From: a virus
DNA: 26,395 nucleotides
Direction: 5' to 3' (one strand)
IMG/VR virus record: IMGVR_UViG_3300018790_000007
Span: 1 to 26,395 of that record
Shown here one piece after another: positions 22,568-26,395 of this stretch. Position 1 is the first letter of the stretch. Every line of letters begins with the position of its first letter. A model generated the notes under the pieces. The model worked only from the letters and a program-made list of their open reading frames with translations. It was not told the origin of the DNA and searched no databases. Position numbers and translations under genes: made by a program.

Positions 22568-22762
22568 TTAATTGCATTCCTTACGCTGTCCACCACTTTC
22601 AGCTGTTAAGCAGTTACTGTCCTCCCAGCGGATGAAAGATCGAACAGAGCCGTGTGGGTTGCGAATCACTCGAGAGCTGGCACTCGTGAACTCCTCCAGC
22701 TCATAATAAATTATGGCGTTTGACTCGATCATTCGAGCGTGAGGGTTGGTGAACCCGAGCAT
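22568..22762 (-). CDS. Possible small protein, 64 aa (uncertain)
   Basis: ATG at 22762 reads MLGFTNPHARMIESNAIIYY, then ELEEFTSASSRVIRNPHGSV, then RSFIRWEDSNCLTAESGGQR, ending KECN. It lies on the same strand as, and 10 nt before, the small-terminase-like gene, and the space before that gene would otherwise be empty. A beta-like pattern (SSRVIRNPHGSVRSFIRW) is plausible, but no family is recognised and the upstream sequence GTTTTTAC has no Shine-Dalgarno site. The palindromic AGCTGTTAAGCAGTT at 22601-22615 lies inside it, which argues that part of the segment may be regulatory instead. Confidence 0.35.
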   Translation of the reverse strand: MLGFTNPHARMIESNAIIYYELEEFTSASSRVIRNPHGSVRSFIRWEDSNCLTAESGGQRKECN

Positions 22763-22812
22763 GTAAAAACAAACACGGCGAGCGGATCATCCCAAGTGGT
22801 GACAACTCCCTG

Positions 22813-22835
22813 CCTTCCCCTCGATGGGGGAGGCT
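22813..22835. repeat. Near-perfect hairpin GCCTTCCCC...GGGGGAGGC
   Basis: GCCTTCCCC and GGGGGAGGC pair over 9 bp with one T-G wobble and a TCGAT loop. There is no adjoining T-run on either strand, so it is not a standard intrinsic terminator. It may be a protein-binding site or an RNA structure in a transcript from the divergent region. Little more can be said. Confidence 0.45.
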
Positions 22836-22946
22836 TCAGCTCGCAGAGTCAAACCCAGTGAGTGAAGCTCTCTCTCACTATGACAACTCTCTCCCCTCTG
22901 GAATCCATCCGACTATCACTCGCAAGAAATACCCAATCGAAACCAA

Positions 22947-22981
22947 GCGAACCCTTTCTGCTTATAAAATAAATGGTTCGC
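22947..22981. repeat. Inverted repeat GCGAACC...GGTTCGC around an AT-rich core
   Basis: GCGAACC (22947-22953) and GGTTCGC (22975-22981) flank 21 nt that include TATAAAAT. This is the shape of an operator pair around a promoter -10 region or of a duplex-unwinding element, though no -35 hexamer at the right distance is clear on either strand. It lies in the divergent region. Confidence 0.45.
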
Positions 22982-23181
22982 ATGATCCGTGCATGAGACC
23001 TGCCCTCCAGTGAAAGCTACCCGCTGTCCCCATACTACCCCGACCCTCAAATCGATTCCTCGGGCATCCTCGTGCGATATTTTCGGCCTTGTGGCGGTGA
23101 TCCCTGTCTTCCCCTGCCTTGTGTCATAAAGCAGATAATTTAACTACAAAGCAGTTGACAGGATAATCATAATGGTGCAAA

Positions 23182-23201
23182 GTGGTGACAGTTCTCACCA
23201 C
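23182..23201. promoter_or_regulatory. Operator-like dyad GTGGTGA-N6-TCACCAC
   Basis: GTGGTGA (23182-23188) and TCACCAC (23195-23201) form a perfect 20-bp dyad with spacer CAGTTC. That size and symmetry suit a dimeric HTH repressor. A consensus-like TTGACA lies at 23155-23160, 21 nt upstream, so the dyad would cover the -10/+1 area of a plus-strand promoter. The hexamer at the 17-nt spacing (CAAAGT) is a poor -10, so the promoter itself is unproved. Confidence 0.45.
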
Positions 23202-23373
23202 AACTTCTACAGGCGATACTAAGTCGTTCGACGCTTCTAAGTGCGTTCCTCGAGGGAAATTCTCCCCACATATCGGAGACTCCCCGCAATCCCGAGACGA
23301 TTAATTGGTGCTGACGATCTTTATGATCGGGTGACCAAAAAGTTTCGAGGTCTAAAATTTGCAACGAGATCAG

Positions 23374-23409
23374 CCGAAAGCGACCTGCAGGGATGCAGGA
23401 AACTTTCGG
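23374..23409 (+). other. Two-part stem-loop (possible structured RNA)
   Basis: CCGAAAG (23374-23380) pairs with CTTTCGG (23403-23409). Inside, CCTGCA (23384-23389) pairs with TGCAGG (23394-23399) around a GGGA loop. The two stems are separated by a symmetric CGA/AAA internal loop. The structure is well formed and purine-rich in its internal loop. It lies about 210 nt before the first plus-strand gene and resembles the hairpin repeated at 25457-25472. It may be a leader element or small RNA; no known riboswitch class is recognised. Confidence 0.5.
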
Positions 23410-23461
23410 AGGGCACTTTGATTCTTGGATAAACTGGACGGCCTCGGGCTAATCACTCGAG

Positions 23462-23492
23462 CGATGCACGACTAGCGGGAGCAGTTGCATCG
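23462..23492 (+). repeat. Hairpin CGATGCA...TGCATCG in divergent region
   Basis: CGATGCA (23462-23468) and TGCATCG (23486-23492) are perfect 7-bp arms with a 17-nt loop. It sits between the two-part stem-loop at 23374-23409 and the long hairpin at 23514-23568, making three hairpins in about 195 nt. Function unknown. Confidence 0.45.
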
Positions 23493-23513
23493 GCTGATTA
23501 AAATTTAAGAACT

Positions 23514-23568
23514 GAATTCATACACTGCACCTCTGGCCTATGTCGGCTCGGGGTGCAGTAATGAATTC
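23514..23568 (+). promoter_or_regulatory. Long hairpin in leader of plus-strand operon
   Basis: GAATTCAT (23514-23521) pairs with ATGAATTC (23561-23568), and ACTGCACC (23524-23531) pairs with GGTGCAGT (23552-23559). That gives about 16 bp with a small asymmetric internal loop. The apical loop can pair further as GCC/GGC. The structure ends 51 nt before the first ATG. An A/C-rich unstructured stretch and AGGAGG follow. It probably shapes the mRNA leader or acts as a protein-binding palindrome. The lack of a following T-run argues against a terminator. Confidence 0.6.
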
Positions 23569-23619
23569 GGCACTGAGTGCTGGGTTCAATACAAAAACAA
23601 CAAAAGGAGGACAGACAAC

Positions 23620-23880
23620 ATGAGCGACACACACGAACTACTAAAACTAAAAGCCGAGGGACTGCACGAATGGCAGATTGAGCTATACGAGCAGGAACTC
23701 AGGTTCTGTTATGTCAACGCCAGATACACTTCCAAGGCATGCGGTGGTCACGGCAAGGCACACCAGAACGAATTGATCGCAGAAAAGTATAAAGAAAAGA
23801 TCAAGGAGTTCGGAGGCAGAGTTCCCACCGAGAAAGAGGTCAATCGGTGGGGCAGGTTCAACGGAGACGGGTCATACTAA
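23620..23880 (+). CDS. Small hypothetical protein, first gene of plus-strand operon, 86 aa
   Basis: A strong AGGAGG ends 9 nt before ATG 23620. The product MSDTHELLKLKAEGLHEWQI continues ELYEQELRFCYVNARYTSKA with a CGGHGKAH segment, then a charged helix IAEKYKEKIKEFGGRVPTEK. It is soluble and mostly helical. One Cys-Gly-Gly-His element is seen, but no complete zinc site. I do not recognise a family. Position at the head of an operon leading to DUF3150 and an AAA+ ATPase suggests an early or middle role rather than a virion part. Confidence 0.75.
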   Translation: MSDTHELLKLKAEGLHEWQIELYEQELRFCYVNARYTSKACGGHGKAHQNELIAEKYKEKIKEFGGRVPTEKEVNRWGRFNGDGSY

Positions 23881-23896
23881 CAGAAAGGAGGAACAC

Positions 23897-24070
23897 ATGG
23901 ACGAAGAGCGATTCCAAGTCGACGAGACTTTGGTGATGCACTCGCCCTTCACCAACGAGGATACCCTTGTAAATTTCAGGGGATTCCTTGGCGGTGACAA
24001 GGCAGTGGTCATCCCACTCCCGAAAGGACTGCAAATGTCAGTCCCAGCGGAGTGGTTGCGAAAGCAGTGA
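23897..24070 (+). CDS. Small hypothetical protein, 57 aa
   Basis: ATG at 23897 follows AGGAGG (in AAAGGAGGAACAC) with good spacing. The reading is MDEERFQVDETLVMHSPFTN, then EDTLVNFRGFLGGDKAVVIP, then LPKGLQMSVPAEWLRKQ, stop TGA at 24068. It is a small beta-rich protein with alternating hydrophobic residues (TLVNFRGFLGG, KAVVIPLPKGLQMSVP), compatible with an SH3- or OB-like barrel. No family is recognised. The start site is secure; the function is unknown. A hairpin-rich spacer follows. Confidence 0.72.
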   Translation: MDEERFQVDETLVMHSPFTNEDTLVNFRGFLGGDKAVVIPLPKGLQMSVPAEWLRKQ

Positions 24071-24080
24071 TCACCCTCAG

Positions 24081-24174
24081 CCCTCGGGAGGAATGCCCCG
24101 AGGGTTGCAGTGATCCCTGAGATCAGGGGGCACACAACAAAAACAAAACGCCCGCAAGGGCAGAAGGAGTAGAC
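24081..24174 (+). promoter_or_regulatory. Leader module A: hairpins, A/C-rich spacer, Shine-Dalgarno
   Basis: CCCTCGGG (24081-24088) and CCCGAGGG (24097-24104) form an 8-bp stem with loop AGGAATGC. CCCTG-AGAT-CAGGG (24115-24128) is a second stem with an AGAT tetraloop. ACAACAAAAACAAAACG follows, then a GCCC-GCAA-GGGC hairpin with a GNRA tetraloop, and then AAGGAG before the ATG. No T-run follows the stems. The same architecture occurs at 25423-25510. The hairpins probably delimit or stabilise mRNA segments and keep the ribosome site unpaired. Confidence 0.6.
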
Positions 24175-24342
24175 ATGAACAACAAAAAACAAAAAGCAAA
24201 AAACCAGATAACAGCAAGTGATGTGGAGCATTGGATTGGCTCTGACACAACTCGTGAGCAGATATTTGATATCATAGCCGAGATTGCAAACGGCAGATAC
24301 AAGCCAGCCCTTCTCAACGAAGAAATCAGATCTTGCGAGTAA
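24175..24342 (+). CDS. Small basic hypothetical protein, 55 aa
   Basis: ATG at 24175 follows AAGGAG with TAGAC spacing. The product is MNNKKQKAKNQITASDVEHW, then IGSDTTREQIFDIIAEIANG, then RYKPALLNEEIRSCE, stop TAA at 24340. A basic Asn/Lys tail precedes a helical core (SDVEHWIGSDTTREQIFDIIAEIANG), a pattern seen in many small phage proteins of unknown role. It shares the ATGAACAA start context with three later genes. No function is assigned. Confidence 0.72.
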   Translation: MNNKKQKAKNQITASDVEHWIGSDTTREQIFDIIAEIANGRYKPALLNEEIRSCE

Positions 24343-24369
24343 AGAAACCAAACAACAGGAGGAACAGAC

Positions 24370-25242
24370 ATGAACAACATAACAACAACGCAACTCAACA
24401 GCTACGCACGGCTGGTCGATCTATCGATCAGGCGTTTCATCGGTGGCAGACAGGATCGTAAAGCCACCAGCGAGGTCGAGGCCAATCACTCGATCTCCGC
24501 TGGGCAGGGCGGGCGATTCGTCAAGGCACTGATCCGTCCCGACTACCTCAAGTCGGTCAATCAGGTTGCCTCTCGGATCAGGGAGAACTTCTACAAGTTC
24601 ACCCTCCCGTGGCGGGGCGAGAGTCGGGTACTCCCGATCTCTCAGTTCCAAGCCTTCACCGAGGCACACAACAGACTGGTCGATGAGTTCAACCGACTCG
24701 CCGACGATCTCTGTGCCCGCTACGACGAGATCAGGAACGAGGCAGAGGTTCGCCTCAACGGACTCTTCAACGCCGACGAGTACCCCTCCAGCTCGAGCGA
24801 GTTTCGCTCCCGCTTCGAGGTGACCTTCGACGCTGAGGCATTCCCTCGGGAGACCGACCTCAACGACCCCCGCCTGCAGGCTCGTGCCCAGCAGGCGATC
24901 TCAGCCCGACTGGCTGACGCTCACAAACAGCTGCTCGATAGGGTGGCTGATGTGGTCGCTCACTTTGGTCGCACCTTGGCGAATCCCAAGGCGATCTTCC
25001 GTGACTCAACTATCACTGCCATCAGCGAGACCATCGAGGAGGCAGAGGCGTTGAACTTCACGGGCAACGCCGAGATTGCACAGGCACTCTCGGACGCTCG
25101 GAAAACTCTGGTCGCATTCAACGACCCGCAAATTTTGCGGGACAGTAAAGCGGTCAGGAAGGATGCGGTGGTCGCATCCAAGTCGGTACTCAGCACCCTG
25201 CAGAGTCTTCAGTCCTCACTCGGGACTGTGGCATCTGCTTAA
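24370..25242 (+). CDS. DUF3150-type phage protein, 290 aa
   Basis: AGGAGG precedes ATG 24370. The recognisable DUF3150 block spans about residues 58-155: LKSVNQVASRIRENFYKFTL, then PW, GESRVLPISQFQAFTEAH, NRLVDEFNRLADDLCARYDE, and LNGLFNADEYPSSSSEFRSR. The protein is nearly all helical and ends in a Ser/Leu-rich tail. Known: DUF3150 proteins in phages lie next to MoxR/CobS-like AAA+ ATPases and often von Willebrand factor A (CobT-like) genes. Here the AAA+ gene follows one small gene later. Inferred: it is a partner of that ATPase, perhaps in protein remodelling. Its actual function is not established. Base composition looks richer in G+C than in the late genes. Confidence 0.82.
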   Translation: MNNITTTQLNSYARLVDLSIRRFIGGRQDRKATSEVEANHSISAGQGGRFVKALIRPDYLKSVNQVASRIRENFYKFTLPWRGESRVLPISQFQAFTEAHNRLVDEFNRLADDLCARYDEIRNEAEVRLNGLFNADEYPSSSSEFRSRFEVTFDAEAFPRETDLNDPRLQARAQQAISARLADAHKQLLDRVADVVAHFGRTLANPKAIFRDSTITAISETIEEAEALNFTGNAEIAQALSDARKTLVAFNDPQILRDSKAVRKDAVVASKSVLSTLQSLQSSLGTVASA

Positions 25243-25269
25243 CAGTACTCAACAGAAAGGAACAGATAC

Positions 25270-25416
25270 ATGAACAAAAGCAAATTGTTGGATGTGCTGT
25301 GCAAAAAACTTTGCACCGCATACGAGGCAAGCCTCGACGAGAACGGACTACCAGTGGTCGATGAGGTCACAGGGAATCTAGCTGAAGCCATCGAGATCAT
25401 TCACCAGAACCAGTGA
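25270..25416 (+). CDS. Small hypothetical protein between DUF3150 and AAA+ genes, 48 aa
   Basis: ATG at 25270 follows AAAGGA with CAGATAC spacing. The product is MNKSKLLDVLCKKLCTAYEA, then SLDENGLPVVDEVTGNLAEA, then IEIIHQNQ, stop TGA at 25414. It is two helices joined by an acidic loop. The 3' end CAGTGATCA matches the end of the 57-aa gene at 24070 and leads into the same type of hairpin module. Its function is unknown. Start context and coupling to the operon make it credible. Confidence 0.72.
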   Translation: MNKSKLLDVLCKKLCTAYEASLDENGLPVVDEVTGNLAEAIEIIHQNQ

Positions 25417-25422
25417 TCATCA

Positions 25423-25510
25423 GCAACGCATCTCCTCGGGGGTGCGTTGCCATGATCCCTGCAGATGCAGGGTGCAGAAACAAAACAAAAACAAAACGGA
25501 GGAATAGACA
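25423..25510 (+). promoter_or_regulatory. Leader module B: hairpins, A/C-rich spacer, Shine-Dalgarno
   Basis: GCAACGCA (25423-25430) pairs with TGCGTTGC (25443-25450) over 8 bp with a 12-nt loop. CCCTGC-AGAT-GCAGGG (25457-25472) gives a 6-bp stem with the same AGAT tetraloop as leader module A. AAACAAAACAAAAACAAAAC then leads to GGAGG and the ATG at 25511. Arms differ from module A while the layout is kept, which points to selection on structure. Confidence 0.6.
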
Positions 25511-26395
25511 ATGAACAACAACATCAACCAAATCAAAATCGGAAGCCTTGCGAGCGATCTCGCAACGGCATTCAAAAACAAAATCTCTTGCCTGCTCATC
25601 GGGCGGGCGGGAGTCGGCAAAACTGCCATCGTGCAGGACGCTTGGAAGCGGGTCGCTTCCGAGATCGGTGGTGACCCCGAGGTCATCGTCGACACACCCG
25701 CCTGCTCTGATCCGACTGACTACAAAGGTCTGCCAGTCGTGATCGACGGGTCAGCAGTGTTCGATCCAATCGGCCTGCTACGCCGACTGCTCAAAGCGAA
25801 GAAGCCCACGCTGTGCTTCCTCGATGACTTGGGGCAAGCCAGTGAGGCGGTGCAGAAAGGTCTGCAACACATCATCTGGGCACGAGAGGTCGAGGGCAAA
25901 CGCATCCCCGACTGTGTGCAGTTCGTCGGAGCGACGAATGCCCGCACGGATCGGGCTGGCGTGGGCTGGCTCATCTCCCCGTTGATCGGGCGATTCGATG
26001 CGACCATCGAAGTTCTGCCCGACCTCAACCACTGGCTGGGCTGGGCTGGCACGGCTGGAATCTCCCCCGAGATTCTCAGCTTCCTCCAGTTCCGACCTGA
26101 TCGGTTCGCTGAAGAACCCACCGCCGAGTTCGCCAAGAAGGTGGCGTGTCCTCGCTCGTGGGAGGCAGTTGACAGACTCGTGAAGGCAAAGCTCACCTCT
26201 CCCGCTTGGCTCACCGCCTCGCTCGGAACGGCTGGCGTTGACCTCCACGGATTCCTCTCGGTCTACGAGGGGCTGGCAACTCTGCCCGACGAGGTACTTG
26301 CGAACCCGACGAAGGCCAGTGTGCCGACCAAGCCCGAGGTTCGTTGGGCTTTGATCGGTGCGTTGACTGCGAGGCTGAAGGCTGACGCTAAGAAC
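25511..26395 (+). CDS. MoxR/CobS-like AAA+ ATPase (3' end cut by window)
   Basis: The frame is open for 295 codons from ATG 25511 to the window's end. Walker A is GRAGVGKT (31-38) and Walker B is LCFLDDLG (101-108), with Asp-Asp in place of the usual Asp-Glu. Sensor 1 is GATN (140-143), and PLIGRFDATIEV (157-168) carries the probable arginine finger. The block FLDDLGQASEAVQ recurs in phage MoxR/CobS-like ATPases. Such ATPases remodel protein partners, typically with a von Willebrand factor A protein. It follows DUF3150 and a 48-aa gene. A partner may lie beyond the right edge. Its C-terminus is not visible. Confidence 0.85.
   Translation, partial: MNNNINQIKIGSLASDLATAFKNKISCLLIGRAGVGKTAIVQDAWKRVASEIGGDPEVIVDTPACSDPTDYKGLPVVIDGSAVFDPIGLLRRLLKAKKPTLCFLDDLGQASEAVQKGLQHIIWAREVEGKRIPDCVQFVGATNARTDRAGVGWLISPLIGRFDATIEVLPDLNHWLGWAGTAGISPEILSFLQFRPDRFAEEPTAEFAKKVACPRSWEAVDRLVKAKLTSPAWLTASLGTAGVDLHGFLSVYEGLATLPDEVLANPTKASVPTKPEVRWALIGALTARLKADAKN

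Larger units (their letters stand above)
22763..23619. other. Divergent intergenic region, about 0.86 kb, no convincing gene
   Basis: The late module (minus) and the plus-strand module diverge from here. Two possible short ORFs (23167-23364 minus, 23241-23432 plus) have no family pattern or Shine-Dalgarno site and cross hairpins, so I regard the region as non-coding. It holds several inverted repeats: 22947-22981, 23182-23201, 23374-23409, 23462-23492 and 23514-23568. TGACAACTC occurs twice (near 22800 and 22880), and GTGGTGACA near 22800 and 23182. A TTGACA hexamer is at 23155. Promoters, repressor sites or a replication origin are expected in such a location. I could not identify a convincing paired -35/-10. 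Confidence 0.7.

Noticed and set aside
23155-23183. TTGACA (23155) with CAAAGT as a complete promoter
   Set aside because: The -10 matches poorly at 17-nt spacing, and the nearer CATAAT and GATAAT are at impossible spacings. It is kept only as a possible -35.
22796-23201. CRISPR-like repeats from the recurring TGACAACTC and GTGGTGACA
   Set aside because: Copies are short, irregularly spaced and unequal. There is no repeat-spacer periodicity and no cas gene.
23167-23432. Two overlapping short ORFs (65 aa minus, 63 aa plus) in the divergent region
   Set aside because: No Shine-Dalgarno site, no family pattern, and the plus frame crosses the two-part stem-loop at 23374-23409.
23872-24393. Minus-strand 173-aa open frame rich in Cys, Phe and Val
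   Set aside because: It runs antisense to four plus-strand genes with good ribosome sites. Its composition (CCYVVHVCSSCC) is what the A/C-rich leaders give when read backwards.
1-26395. tRNA genes, integrase, transposase or attachment site
   Set aside because: No cloverleaf with a TTCRANYC arm, no recombinase motifs and no flanking direct repeats were found by reading both strands.

Overview
The window is part of the genome of a tailed double-stranded DNA phage (Caudoviricetes) with a short-tailed, podovirus-like virion. The evidence is one uninterrupted late module on the minus strand: terminase, portal, scaffold, an N4-gp56-type major capsid protein, fibers, an adaptor-like protein, a beta-propeller nozzle-like protein, and a run of internal or ejection proteins. 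There is no tape measure, sheath or baseplate gene. Two candidate outer-membrane-type lipoproteins in the lysis cassette suggest a Gram-negative host. The host cannot be named from sequence alone. No integrase, tRNA, CRISPR array or insertion sequence was seen.

Layout, in minus-strand transcription order from about 22.8 kb down to 1. (i) A possible 64-aa ORF, a small-terminase-like HTH protein, a G-rich spacer and a very basic 76-aa protein. (ii) Large terminase, portal, a coiled-coil/TM protein, a beta-rich structural protein and a leucine-rich-repeat-like protein. (iii) A compressed lysis cassette from 16427 to 14831 with seven overlapping or nearly touching genes: two lipoproteins, holin candidates and an M15 endolysin. 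(iv) A 114-aa protein, scaffold and major capsid protein, followed by a strong intrinsic terminator. (v) Three small genes, one a PD-(D/E)XK nuclease of the group I intron type. (vi) Three tail-fiber genes, two small ORFs, the adaptor-like and nozzle-like proteins, and internal virion proteins. These end in a very large gene that runs off the left edge and carries a HELGH zinc-metallopeptidase motif.

The plus strand (23.6 kb to the right edge) holds a separate operon of small genes, a DUF3150 protein and a MoxR/CobS-like AAA+ ATPase that runs off the right edge. These genes look richer in G+C. They share stereotyped leaders: hairpins, an A/C-rich spacer, a Shine-Dalgarno site, and then ATGAACAA in four unrelated proteins.

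Between the two modules lies a structured region of about 0.86 kb (22763-23619) without a convincing gene. It is the natural place for divergent promoters, operators or an origin. The most notable items are the truncated ejected-protein candidate with a metallopeptidase, the nested lysis genes, the repeated leader and hairpin modules on the plus strand, the structured divergent region, and the DUF3150-AAA+ pair, whose role in phages is not established. Eight genes described here are short or edge-truncated and were read directly from the sequence.
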